A DNA stretch of 64,000 nt. It comes from Candidatus Poribacteria bacterium WGA-3G (GTDB lineage Bacteria > Poribacteria > WGA-4E > WGA-3G). The translations under genes and the position numbers were made by a program. The stretch covers positions 46,229-110,228 of the forward strand of contig ASZN01000011.1 in NCBI GenBank assembly GCA_000406005.1. Direction: 5' to 3'. Position 1 is the stretch's first letter; every line of letters begins with the position of its first letter. Below are positions 53,164-61,689 of this stretch, piece after piece. The notes beneath the pieces are model-generated. The model made no database searches and was not told where the DNA came from. It saw only the letters and a program-made list of their open reading frames with translations.

Positions 53164-54313
53164 TACGGAATTAGTCGTTTTGGACTTGAGAAAATTTTAA
53201 AACTTGACAGTTATCGGAAACATCCGCCTATTAACTTCGCGAAGATGTTTTCATCGCGATAGTTGTATTTATAGCACGCCTCTGCGAGATATAGGGGCGT
53301 GTATGCTGTTGAATAATGGTGATGCGAGCCATACCACGCACGCTTAACAAAAGACCAAAAACCTTCCATTGTGTTCGTATGTATCCCATCAGGTTCCCAT
53401 TTCTGACTCCGGTTCATCGTCTCATGCTTCATCTCTCTACCGATTTCGTTGTATCCTTTATACCGGTCGGTATAGAGTTCGGAGGTGTCTGTTTTTACAA
53501 ACTTCTTGATGAATTCAGCGATGGTGTTCCCCTTGGCATCTTCAACAAGTTCAGCGGCGACTTTGCCACCTCTTGCGACGACACCGAGCACCACATCTTT
53601 CGCTGTGCCACGTCCACGTTTACGGGGTTCGCCGACCTCTTTATCGTAGTCTTTCTTGCGTTTACCACCGATATAGGTTTCGTCTGCCTCAACAATCCCT
53701 TGGAGCAAGACGTTATCCTTCCCCATTTCAGCACGGATAGCCATCATCATACGCCAACATGTTTTCTCTGGCACGCCTAAATCGCGTGAAAGTTGGCAAC
53801 TTGAGAGGCTTTTCTTCGCATTCGCCATCAATGCGATCGCCAAAAACCACTTCTGAAGCGGTATTTTCGTCCCATGAAAGAGTGTTCCGTGTGTTGCCTT
53901 GAAGGTGGATCGGCAATCGTGGCAGTTGTAGCGTCCGATACGTCCTATAGCAGATTCGGTGCGGCGTCTGACGTGTGTAGACCCACACTGTGGACATTCT
54001 GGGGAGCCGTGCCATCTGAGACGTTCGAGATACGCTATACAATCTTCTTGCGTCGGGAACGTCTCCATAATTTTGATCAAATCCATCAGAAAATGCGCCT
54101 CTATTATTTTCGGGGTTGCATTTTTCTGATAGTTTCTGATACAATAATCAGATAAGTGTAAAACCAGAAAAAGCAACTCGCTTTTTTGGGTTCGATAGGG
54201 GACTGACAATCCCCTATTTTCTTATCTATATTGTATCACATAAACCCTTTATTTACAAGGGGTCATCGCGGTTTCTAACAACTTTTTGCAAGTCCAAAAC
54301 GACTAATTCCGTA
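53164..54313 (-). mobile_element. IS1595-type insertion sequence
   Basis: Bounded by identical 25-bp terminal inverted repeats starting TACGGAATTAGTCG (53164-53188; mirror copy 54289-54313). One transposase gene inside. About 1,150 bp. No identical 8-bp flanking duplication was found, so the original target duplication may have decayed. Confidence 0.85.
53211..54086 (-). CDS. IS1595-family transposase
   Basis: An N-terminal zinc-ribbon: C-PQCGSTH ... YNCHDCRSTF, then GTLFHGTKIPLQKWFLAI (IS1595 signature). Catalytic residues are in VEADETYIGG (first Asp), ELYTDRYKGYNEI (second Asp) and NTMEGFWSFVKRAWYGSHHHY. The size (291 residues) and reading frame look intact, so it may be active. ATG 54086 preferred; the frame is open to 54209. 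Confidence 0.92.
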   Translation of the reverse strand: MDLIKIMETFPTQEDCIAYLERLRWHGSPECPQCGSTHVRRRTESAIGRIGRYNCHDCRSTFKATHGTLFHGTKIPLQKWFLAIALMANAKKSLSSCQLSRDLGVPEKTCWRMMMAIRAEMGKDNVLLQGIVEADETYIGGKRKKDYDKEVGEPRKRGRGTAKDVVLGVVARGGKVAAELVEDAKGNTIAEFIKKFVKTDTSELYTDRYKGYNEIGREMKHETMNRSQKWEPDGIHTNTMEGFWSFVKRAWYGSHHHYSTAYTPLYLAEACYKYNYRDENIFAKLIGGCFR

Positions 54314-54342
54314 AAATTTTCTTTCAAAGCGAATGTGTTAGT

Positions 54343-54702
54343 CTACTGCCCATGAAAATCTCTGAACGCCTCACGGGTTTTCAAAGCGATAGATTCAATG
54401 GTTCCAAGATCAAGAGTTAGCAGATCCGTCTCTTCCGAGTCAGTCCTAACATTTTTTAACATTATGGCATAGATGAACTTATGAGATCTGAACCAGTCAT
54501 CTATATTATCCATATCAGGTATTTCAGTTTCTACCACTCTCATTCTCACCCTGTATTCATCAAGAGTCATAGGCAGATCAGTCAGTAGTGTAGAATGGTA
54601 ATGTATGGATTCGATGTCTACTAATTGCCAGTCTATATCAAAGCCTTTTGCTTCTTTTTTCAAAAGTTCTTCAAATTTCTCCTGAAAATTAACTTTCATC
54701 AT
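54343..54702 (-). CDS. Small hypothetical protein
   Basis: Not recognised. About 119 residues, acidic, with VNFQEKFEELLKKEAKGFDIDW and LDLGTIESIALKTREAFRDF helices; no membrane segment. Two start codons (54702, 54699) follow GGAGG at 2 and 5 nt, favouring 54699. It lies next to the IS and downstream of the antitoxin/PIN remnant, in a degraded accessory stretch. Confidence 0.55.
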   Translation of the reverse strand: MMKVNFQEKFEELLKKEAKGFDIDWQLVDIESIHYHSTLLTDLPMTLDEYRVRMRVVETEIPDMDNIDDWFRSHKFIYAIMLKNVRTDSEETDLLTLDLGTIESIALKTREAFRDFHGQ

Positions 54703-54847
54703 TGCCTCCGTATAGTAAAGAAGCCCACATTGGAAACCTCTAATGCGGACAACGGGACAGGTAGCATTCACATTTTGGATTGTGCGATGATACATTTACC
54801 GATCAATGCTTACAAAGTACTCCCACAAGCAGAAGCAAAACTAAGAT

Positions 54848-55024
54848 TTAGGGTTGCTTTGTTTTCTTTTCACGATAGGGTGAGAAATCTACATACTTTT
54901 TGCCCTGCTTTAGCCGTTGTTCCCGCCGTTTCATCAAAAAATCCATAAGGGTATCCACGTCACCAAACAGAGCTGCGATCCGCTCCTTGGCTTGTCGGCA
55001 TTCGTTCAAAATTTTATCATTCAT
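54848..55024 (-). CDS. Short antitoxin-like protein (58 residues)
   Basis: A 58-codon gene reading MNDKILNECRQAKERIAALF..., basic and helical, ending in YREKKTKQP. Such short proteins typically follow PIN toxin genes as antitoxins. GGAGGA lies 6 nt before the ATG. The start overlaps the stop of the PIN remnant by ATGA. Confidence 0.55.
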   Translation of the reverse strand: MNDKILNECRQAKERIAALFGDVDTLMDFLMKRREQRLKQGKKYVDFSPYREKKTKQP

Positions 55025-55220
55025 GAGAGCTCCTCCAGTATCGCCTTTGGTGATGCAATGCGAGGAGGCGAATAACCCGCTTCACGACAAACACGAATTC
55101 AAAACGTTTATCGTGCCAAAACTCACGGGTGATTCTTTGCCATTCTGATGTCCATGGGACACGACTTGGTCTTGAGACCAAGTAACTTGGTATTGTTGAG
55201 TCAACGTAAACGGTAAACAC
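55021..55220 (-). pseudogene. PIN-domain toxin remnant with internal deletion
   Basis: The first part reads VYVDSTIPSYLVSRPSR, an N-terminus typical of PIN (VapC-like) toxins whose next motif is ITREFW (present). After DKRFEF the frame changes: the end reads VCREAGYSPPRIASPKAILEEL in another frame, matching the C-terminal CRxAGYxPPxIxxPxEL tail of the same family. The central catalytic region is missing, so the gene is broken by an out-of-frame internal deletion. Start GTG 55220. Confidence 0.65.
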
Positions 55221-55854
55221 AATATTCTTTTTTTAAGGATAAGTTAGCATTCATTAAATGATAACATAAAAAACTTTTTGGTGCAAGTGTTAGAGGGTTC
55301 GTTTTCTGAATCAATCACAGATTTTCGCATCCGCGATTCAGACAACACCGATTCTAAAAACGTATCTCCCATTAACCTTACCATTCATCCCGCATCCGGT
55401 AGGTGCGGTTTCCTAACCGCACGATATGTGTCAATTTAAGAAAAGAATTATGTGCTGAATATCCCAGGCCGGTAGATGCGGTTTCCTAACCGCATCGGAT
55501 ATTCCGCGAAAACTTTCAACTCCAGCGTTTGCTAAACAGAGTTTCCGCTAAACAAGAAACCGAGGACCCTGTTGGGATAAGTCCCGTTGGGTTGGAATGC
55601 AGGTCGCATTTGGCGAATACGCCGCAAAACCGAACCTACCAGGCCTGGAAACTGAGACGGGATTCAAGAGGGTTTTGAAGTCTTCAAGGTTTCCATGTAG
55701 TATCCGGTTCGGTTAGGAAACCGAACCTACCAGGCCTGGGTCTGAGACGGTTATTATTTCTAAAATTGACACTTATGGTGCGGTTTCCTAACCGAACCGG
55801 GCATAGCCAAAAACAGTAGATCCTTTTAAGAGGAATCGTCAATCAGAATTGGTA
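55221..55854. other. Non-coding stretch with repeat cluster
   Basis: No gene found. The stretch holds at least four copies of a short hairpin repeat (listed separately) with CCAGGCCTGG-type palindromes beside them and little else. Confidence 0.7.
55403..55798. repeat. Cluster of CGGTTTCCTAACCG hairpin repeats
   Basis: Hairpins of the form (G)TGCGGTT-TCCT-AACCGCA(C) lie at 55403-55422 and 55475-55496, an inverted form GTTCGGTT-AGGA-AACCGAAC at 55706-55725, and an imperfect copy at 55777-55798. A half copy (AACCGAACCTACCAGG) is near 55628. Several sit next to CCAGGCCTGG or a close variant. The loop and stem are conserved while the outer base pairs vary together (T/A versus G/C), the pattern of compensated hairpins. 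Confidence 0.75.
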
Positions 55855-56670
55855 TTACTTCAATACCTCTGCAATCGGAATTAGGTCGTCGTCCGGGATA
55901 GAGGAAAGTCGCATAAGTTTAAAAAGATCCTCACCGATTCCATAGATAGTCATCTTGTTGGGTTGTATGTTCATATAACCAATAGTGATTTGACCACTAA
56001 ATGTTAAAGGTATTTTGTAATCAAGATAACTCTTGAGACAAAGATCATGGCACTCCTGGAGCACTTGATAGAGTTCCTTTGAGAATCTTTCATGATTTTG
56101 ATAGTCTTGATTGCGTAAACCGTAGCGATACTTCACTGCGGAAAGTCTAAGTATACAGAGCTGCCGATAAGTTAGTTCTTCGGCTGCTTTTATAATCTGA
56201 TGCCCCATATCTGCATTTATATTTGAATCAAATGCGATACTCGCTTTCAAATATCCCATATACGGAATTTTCTTTTCCTGTGGTTCTCTCTGACACTTCA
56301 ACATTATGGCTTCTGCAATCTCTTCTGCATCCGATCTACCTGTTGGTTTTTTATCAAAGAATCCATCATTACGGAGACTTTCGCCATTTTCTATACGTTG
56401 GTGAATTTCCAATGCTGCAATCGCTAACACTTTACCTACGCGAAAATCTTCTTGAGGGGACAGCTGCCGTTCTTTAATATCTTTTCCAATACCTTTTAGC
56501 GTTCCAGAAACTATAACACCAGCAGGACCAGCCAAAAACCCTACGAACGGATCTACCGCTGAGAACAAACTTAACGTTCCCGAAATTCCGCTACCAATCA
56601 AATCAGCATAATTATTTTTGATAAATTGCTTTAAGTCGTTTTTCTTTTGTGGAGTCTTAAACTCATCCAT
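55855..56670 (-). CDS. Hypothetical protein with N-terminal membrane segment
   Basis: Not recognised. After a charged head comes a hydrophobic, glycine-rich stretch (residues 27-59, ISGTLSLFSAVDPFVGFLAG...) that could form one or two membrane helices. The rest is a soluble alpha-helical domain with SDAEEIAEAIMLKCQREPQEKKIPYMGYL. It is followed on the same strand by nothing, and preceded by the restriction-modification gene 70 nt away, so it might be an accessory or immunity-like factor. Weak evidence. Confidence 0.6.
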   Translation of the reverse strand: MDEFKTPQKKNDLKQFIKNNYADLIGSGISGTLSLFSAVDPFVGFLAGPAGVIVSGTLKGIGKDIKERQLSPQEDFRVGKVLAIAALEIHQRIENGESLRNDGFFDKKPTGRSDAEEIAEAIMLKCQREPQEKKIPYMGYLKASIAFDSNINADMGHQIIKAAEELTYRQLCILRLSAVKYRYGLRNQDYQNHERFSKELYQVLQECHDLCLKSYLDYKIPLTFSGQITIGYMNIQPNKMTIYGIGEDLFKLMRLSSIPDDDLIPIAEVLK

Positions 56671-56741
56671 ATCATCTGTTCCTCATGTTAGTTTAACCAT
56701 TAAACACGATGGTTATAATTTAAACGTAAAAAAGGTTGCTC

Positions 56742-59700
56742 TTACTGATTGAGTTTTTCCCATTCCTTTTCAAGATCGCACCGGGATTTCTTTCCGCCGT
56801 GGATACTCGGTTCGGCACACAACAATTCACGGAGGCGATGTATCGCATTATCGGCATCTTCAGATGTGATGTTCAGTACTTCGCTCAGCAAAAGCCGATC
56901 AAGCTCGTGACGCACCGGATCGTGATCTATCTCATTGAAGGGTAACATGCGTTTATGTTTTAAATCATGGAAGATACGTTCAGCGTTTGCCAATGCTTCA
57001 TCTGACAAACAGCGTACATCCAGCGTTGGCATTTGGAGTAAGGCGGTTCTTGAACCTCTGCCTCTACCCGGTTGTTGTTTGCCGCTATGTGCCCAATGGA
57101 GTAGAAGTCCTAAAGTTGAATTGCCCCAGAGCGTCCAAACATAATCGTAAAGCTGTTTTTTTAGCACAACGTTAGGCAATGAACTTATCCCAACAGCAGG
57201 TTTTTCAGTCAAAAGAACTCCAAGAGAATTGGCATTGAACCTCATATCCACATTAAAATGCACGCGTCCGTTACGTGAGAGTATCATCTGTGCTTTTTCA
57301 TAGCGGTTAGGACGGGCGATAAGATGGCAATCAGGTACAACAACCATTGCCCGTTGTATAGGGGCGTTAACACTCCACAAACCTAAATAGAGATCAGTGT
57401 CTGTGCAACCTTTTTCCACATCAAACGCGCCTCGCTCACTCTTTTCATGAATATCCCGATGACTCGCTCCAACCTCCGCAATCTCGCTAACAAGACAAAC
57501 AGGAATTTCTAAAGGGGACACCTGTGTTGGCAGCCACATCTCACCCACTGCTAAACGATACACCGATTGGATTAACGCCATCTCCTTGATACGGACAGCC
57601 TCCCACGCCTTGTCTACCCATAGCGGACAGTTGAGTACGTGTCCAAGAATCTCATCACCGACTTTGAGTGGATCCCCACCGCTCGGTTCATCCTCTAATC
57701 GCCGGATGCTATCAAGTCTATAGATGGTATTGACTATCTCAAGTGCTTCCAGCACAGTTTGAGGGCGGTGGTTTAGAGATATAAATCTTCCTCGACCCGT
57801 ATTATCAGTTCTCTTTCCTTTAGTCGCTACAACGATGCACTCTGCCATACTCGTATCCGCCGAGAAGGCGCAGCTTTCACCCTTGGCATCCGCGATGGTA
57901 ATCACAACCACATCGTGATATTCAGTTGCCCACATATTCCTCACCTTCCGCCAATCCGAGGTTGTCAGACAGGTCACAGGTAAGATAAACCCCATTTTGC
58001 TTTTCCCATTTTCCTTGAGCATTTTGTCGGCAAGGTCAACAAAATCCGAAGCAAGACCAGCATTGCCATCGCCGACTCGCCAATCTTTTTGTCTGCGGGC
58101 ATGCCGCATTTTCTGTTCTTCCTCTTTGTCTCTGCTGCTTCCTCTGAACACTGCTTTTGGAACACTGCTGTTAGTATCTGAATCCGGTCGGGTAAACGGC
58201 GGATTTAGGACGACAATATCAAATTCTCCATAGCGAAATTCCTGTTGTGTCATCACTGTCGTGTCGTCTTCTCCACCGATCTGTTGAGCTGCTGTGCCCA
58301 TCATTGGGAGCGGTAATGTTTCGGGGATATCGTATAGATCGAGCGCACCGAGGGCATAACTGCGATCTTCTTGACTGCCGTAGGGCATTGTGTGGATTCG
58401 GGTGTTACCGATTTCCAAATCGGGGTAGATGCTTGTCAGGAGCGAAGCCGTGAGATGGCTGGCGTTTGGCATAACGTCGCATCCGACAAGATTTTTCTCT
58501 ATCATCCGTGTATGGATACGGCTGCCTTTACCGCCTGCGTGTTCGTGCAGTTCGAGGATACGTTGATATGCACCGTTGAGGAGTGAACCTGTGCCGCATG
58601 CAAAATCCGCCACCTTCAATTCACTCACGTTCTCCTGCGTTTTTGGGAGGACTAATGCTGAGAGTAAAGCCACAGATTCAAGACGCGTGTAGTTCGCTTT
58701 GACATATTTCCGGTCAACGATAAGCCGTTGGAAAACGGTACCAGCGAGTTCATGTACCTGTGTGAGTCTTTGGTCAACTAACTCCTTTGCCGTATCGCAG
58801 AGGGTTGCGAGTATCACATCAACGAGTGCATCGTCGGTTGCGATTGCCTCTACGATCCGTTTGGCAACATGAAAGATTGGGCGGTAGTTAACCTTGAGAA
58901 TGATATTCCAACCGTCTATCACCCGCGCGTAGCGGAGCCGTTTTGCATTGTCAGACAACATCCGTTTAAGGGACATCACCCTTTCCATCTCAGGTTTACC
59001 GGCGAGGACACTCTGGAATACAAATGCATTGGTAATGATGAGCATCGCCATCCGCGAGGTCTGCTCGCCAGCCTTTTGGAACAGAACCGTTTCGATTTCT
59101 GCGCCGATACTGGGACGTTCTTGAATCGCTGCCTCAAGCTGCTGCGCGGCGGTTTCTATCCGTTTTTCCAGCAAATCGGCGGCGGCATCTATTTGGGAAA
59201 TAGGAGTTGCTCTGACGCGAATAGCGGTTGCGATGTCGGCAACACTACCACTCAACCAACCCCTTTGTGGAAAAGATTCAAGTGCTGTCTCGTTATCAGG
59301 TTCCGTTTCGGCGATGAATAGAACAGAATCGGGTTCCAGTCCGCTTTCCGATCCGGATTTATTGAGAAGTATATAGGCGATGTCCTGGGCACGCTGCATC
59401 TCCGGCTCAATCTTATCTTGTGGCATCGTTCTAAACCGGGCAGGCATACGGACACGTAGCACATTCTCGATGGTATTGTAGGTAAGACCGGCAAAGACGC
59501 TTGGATCAAGGAGCATTCCGAAGTGTGCTTCTGCCTGTATTTTACCTGTGAAATTCGGCGTGTCACCATCCACCTTCACCTCAATGACAACGGGGTTTCG
59601 TCCTTTTTCAGTGACGATTATATCGGGCTTTTGCGTAGCGTTGAGGAACGGTCTTGTAATTTGTTCGTTGATGCTCCACGCATCGCGCATCGCGCGTAGA

Positions 59701-59744
59701 ACATTTACAAACGCGCTGGTGATAGTATTTTCGCTATTTGCCAT
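56742..59744 (-). CDS. Single-chain restriction-modification protein (N6-adenine methylase with nuclease-like N-terminus)
   Basis: A 1000-residue protein. The N-terminal region has QKPDIIVTEKGRNPVVIEVKVDGDTPNF, a PD-x(n)-E-x-K arrangement expected for a nuclease. The methylase core has SAM motif I VADFACGTGSLLNGAYQ and catalytic NPPF in VVLNPPFTRP. The C-terminal half probably recognises DNA. This matches a type IIG-like enzyme that cuts and methylates in one chain. ATG 59744 is preferred over TTG 59759. No separate R or S subunit gene follows. Confidence 0.82.
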   Translation of the reverse strand: MANSENTITSAFVNVLRAMRDAWSINEQITRPFLNATQKPDIIVTEKGRNPVVIEVKVDGDTPNFTGKIQAEAHFGMLLDPSVFAGLTYNTIENVLRVRMPARFRTMPQDKIEPEMQRAQDIAYILLNKSGSESGLEPDSVLFIAETEPDNETALESFPQRGWLSGSVADIATAIRVRATPISQIDAAADLLEKRIETAAQQLEAAIQERPSIGAEIETVLFQKAGEQTSRMAMLIITNAFVFQSVLAGKPEMERVMSLKRMLSDNAKRLRYARVIDGWNIILKVNYRPIFHVAKRIVEAIATDDALVDVILATLCDTAKELVDQRLTQVHELAGTVFQRLIVDRKYVKANYTRLESVALLSALVLPKTQENVSELKVADFACGTGSLLNGAYQRILELHEHAGGKGSRIHTRMIEKNLVGCDVMPNASHLTASLLTSIYPDLEIGNTRIHTMPYGSQEDRSYALGALDLYDIPETLPLPMMGTAAQQIGGEDDTTVMTQQEFRYGEFDIVVLNPPFTRPDSDTNSSVPKAVFRGSSRDKEEEQKMRHARRQKDWRVGDGNAGLASDFVDLADKMLKENGKSKMGFILPVTCLTTSDWRKVRNMWATEYHDVVVITIADAKGESCAFSADTSMAECIVVATKGKRTDNTGRGRFISLNHRPQTVLEALEIVNTIYRLDSIRRLEDEPSGGDPLKVGDEILGHVLNCPLWVDKAWEAVRIKEMALIQSVYRLAVGEMWLPTQVSPLEIPVCLVSEIAEVGASHRDIHEKSERGAFDVEKGCTDTDLYLGLWSVNAPIQRAMVVVPDCHLIARPNRYEKAQMILSRNGRVHFNVDMRFNANSLGVLLTEKPAVGISSLPNVVLKKQLYDYVWTLWGNSTLGLLLHWAHSGKQQPGRGRGSRTALLQMPTLDVRCLSDEALANAERIFHDLKHKRMLPFNEIDHDPVRHELDRLLLSEVLNITSEDADNAIHRLRELLCAEPSIHGGKKSRCDLEKEWEKLNQ

Positions 59745-59780
59745 AACTTCTGAGATCAAATTATTTCGGAGTCAAACGCT

Positions 59781-60623
59781 TTACACAAATAAGGCTGCGT
59801 CCGGCTCGCCGCGGTAAAGAACGACCCGATACTGCAACTTCAAGGTTTCATCAGCTGCAAGTCGGAACGGTTCGTAGTAGACCGGTGAAGGATGGATTAA
59901 GCAGTAGTTCTCACGGTTACGGACCCACCACGTCGTCGGATAGCGCGGGTTATCGAGGTGATCGACGATCGCAACGCCGTAGGTTTCGTTGTCAGTCGGG
60001 TGTTGTGTCGTGAAACTACACCACCGGCTCTGTTGACCGAAGATGTCCATCGGTTCGGTGCGTCCATCGGCATCTAACAGATTGCCGGGTGTGATGCTAT
60101 TGTCGAATCGGATCGCCATGCCGCTGTAGTATCTGCCGTCTGCGCCGGGTTCGCCGCGCCGTAAATCTAAAACGACCTCGCGATCGTTCGGCTGAAGCGT
60201 CAGCGACACAGAAATCTGCATCGCGTCTGCTGTCGGTGGGTGGACGGTTATCTCTCGTTGTTCTGTGAGATGCGTCGCGCCTTGCCAGTCGATCCACGCG
60301 TTTTCCGTTGTTATACCTGCGCTGTTGGCATCCGAATTTTGGGCGACAATCCGCTGGTGAACGATTTTGCCGAAGCCTGTCGGATCGCTACCGGGTCCCG
60401 GTTGCTCCCAAAAATTGACCTCGTTGACCTTTTTCCATGCGACCCAGAGACCTTGATGATGCACGTGGTCGCCGGGTTCGTTCATCGTGAGCGGCGGTGC
60501 GCCGGGCAGGTTCAACGGATGGCAGAAGGGACGGTTGCCATCTTCGGGAAAATGGTAGCCTAAGACCTGTTGTTCGTTCCAAGCGACGGTTAGACCATTT
60601 TGTGTTTGTGAAAGTGAAAACAT
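59781..60623 (-). CDS. DUF6807/PmoA-like protein
   Basis: Matches the DUF6807 (PmoA-like) family: LGYHFPEDGNRPFCHPLNLPGAPPLTMNEPGDHVHHQGLWVAWKKVN, with HHQGLW and the FWEQPG block, and at the end SPVYYEPFRLAADETLKLQYRVVLYRG. Known proteins are secondary-metabolism or sugar-associated with uncertain chemistry; this one has no signal peptide. GH-like or oxidoreductase roles have been suggested for relatives. Stands alone. Confidence 0.8.
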   Translation of the reverse strand: MFSLSQTQNGLTVAWNEQQVLGYHFPEDGNRPFCHPLNLPGAPPLTMNEPGDHVHHQGLWVAWKKVNEVNFWEQPGPGSDPTGFGKIVHQRIVAQNSDANSAGITTENAWIDWQGATHLTEQREITVHPPTADAMQISVSLTLQPNDREVVLDLRRGEPGADGRYYSGMAIRFDNSITPGNLLDADGRTEPMDIFGQQSRWCSFTTQHPTDNETYGVAIVDHLDNPRYPTTWWVRNRENYCLIHPSPVYYEPFRLAADETLKLQYRVVLYRGEPDAALFV

Positions 60624-60642
60624 ATTTTTATCCGTAATGTTT

Positions 60643-60735
60643 AGGACTTACGTAAATTTTTTCCATAAGCGTCCATGTATTGTGTGCCGCAGGCGAGGTT
60701 TCAAACCTCGCCTGCATGGTGTTTAAGTAAGTTCT
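60643..60735. mobile_element. MITE-like element with central 27-bp palindrome
   Basis: Imperfect 14-nt terminal inverted repeats (AGGACTTACGTAAA at 60643-60656; mirrored AGAACTTACTTAAA at 60722-60735) flank a perfect 13-bp-arm palindrome GCAGGCGAGGTTT-C-AAACC... at 60689-60715. No coding content. About 93 bp, non-autonomous if mobile. Confidence 0.55.
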
Positions 60736-60768
60736 GGTGTTGTTTGCTTCATAGCCGATTCAAACAAA

Positions 60769-61566
60769 TCACGATTCTTGCTCTGGATGAAAACCGTGTC
60801 CTGCAAGTGCATTAGATAGGGATGTCCAGACAGCACGTGCTTGTTCGACAGCCTCGGTCGCCTCTGCTTTGGCGGCTTCTCGCGCGTGCTCCGGGTAGCG
60901 GGCTTCAACTGCCCATCTGTTTAGGTCCTTCAAGTTTGATGGCTCGGTTTCGAGTTGCCAACTCTCAGGCAACAGATCCCGTAGAACATTCAAATCATGC
61001 GTTCTCCGAAAATCGATCTGTAAAAAAATTAAAGCTGCTTTTAACGCCTTTTCAGCAGATTGTTGTGCGTGCCAACACGCTTGGCGAGGTGGAACGTGCG
61101 GCTGTTCTAAAAGAATTTCAGCGGTTATCAAATCTTCCTCCGCGTAACGAAGCCAACGTGCGGTGTCTGTGAGTCTATCAGCTGTTTGCATAGCGGATTT
61201 TATCTCCTTGTCGGGCATACCACAGACCCAATCCGATCCGCGTGCGACTGTGTTCCGATTCTTCCAAAGTACTTTACCTTCTTGTTGGGCATAACGTAGC
61301 ACGGATCCGATCCGCGTGCGACTGCGTTCCAACTCTTCCGGTGTTGATACAAGGATGTCCTTTGCCACAGGTACATCAGATAGTGCACGCCCAATGTCAA
61401 GAGCAGTTTTCCGTTTATCCGTGAGTTCTGCGAAGACCACAAGCAGATCTATGTCGCTATCTCGGTCCGCGTCCCCTCGTGCCTGTGAACCGAAGATGAT
61501 AATCTGTAGCGGGTCAAACTCGCGCACAATGCGGTCTGTCATGATTGAGATAAAGTCGTTATTCAT
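60769..61566 (-). CDS. Fused MNT nucleotidyltransferase - HEPN protein
   Basis: Residues 1-95 form a minimal nucleotidyltransferase (MNT) with GSQARGDADRDSDIDLLVV (GS-x(n)-DxD) after IIIFG. A linker of about 35 residues follows. Residues about 140-265 are a HEPN domain: WLRYAEEDLITAEILLEQPHVPPRQACWHAQQSAEKALKAALIF, with the R-x4-6-H-like RRTHDLNVL. MNT and HEPN are normally two genes in a toxin-antitoxin pair (HEPN RNase toxin, MNT antitoxin); here they are one reading frame. The linker lies over a 58-bp duplication read in two frames. Confidence 0.8.
   Translation of the reverse strand: MNNDFISIMTDRIVREFDPLQIIIFGSQARGDADRDSDIDLLVVFAELTDKRKTALDIGRALSDVPVAKDILVSTPEELERSRTRIGSVLRYAQQEGKVLWKNRNTVARGSDWVCGMPDKEIKSAMQTADRLTDTARWLRYAEEDLITAEILLEQPHVPPRQACWHAQQSAEKALKAALIFLQIDFRRTHDLNVLRDLLPESWQLETEPSNLKDLNRWAVEARYPEHAREAAKAEATEAVEQARAVWTSLSNALAGHGFHPEQES
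61199..61330. repeat. Imperfect 58-bp direct duplication (81% identity) inside the MNT-HEPN gene
   Basis: Copies at 61199-61256 and 61273-61330, 47 of 58 bases identical. The offset of 74 nt is not a multiple of three, so the two copies are translated in different frames. Confidence 0.8.
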
Positions 61567-61680
61567 TGCCCTCTCCATCAAAGCTGCGGTCTACTACTTG
61601 CAAACCCTTTTCCAGCGATAACAGGAAGCCGTATCCGTCATTGTCCAATTCGACGATACAATCGAATCCATCTGTGCACG
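61567..61680 (-). other. Possible small coding remnant upstream of MNT-HEPN
   Basis: The minus strand reads KTILEYSSCTDGFDCIVELDNDGYGF...DRSFDGEGNE and stops within the MNT-HEPN start (ATGAATAA), which suggests coupling. No good start codon was found, only an ATT near 61680. Weak. Confidence 0.25.
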
Positions 61681-61689
61681 AACTATACT

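Noticed and set aside
53156..54321. Target site duplication of the IS element
   Set aside because: The flanking 8-mers (CAATTAAA and AAATTTTC) do not match.
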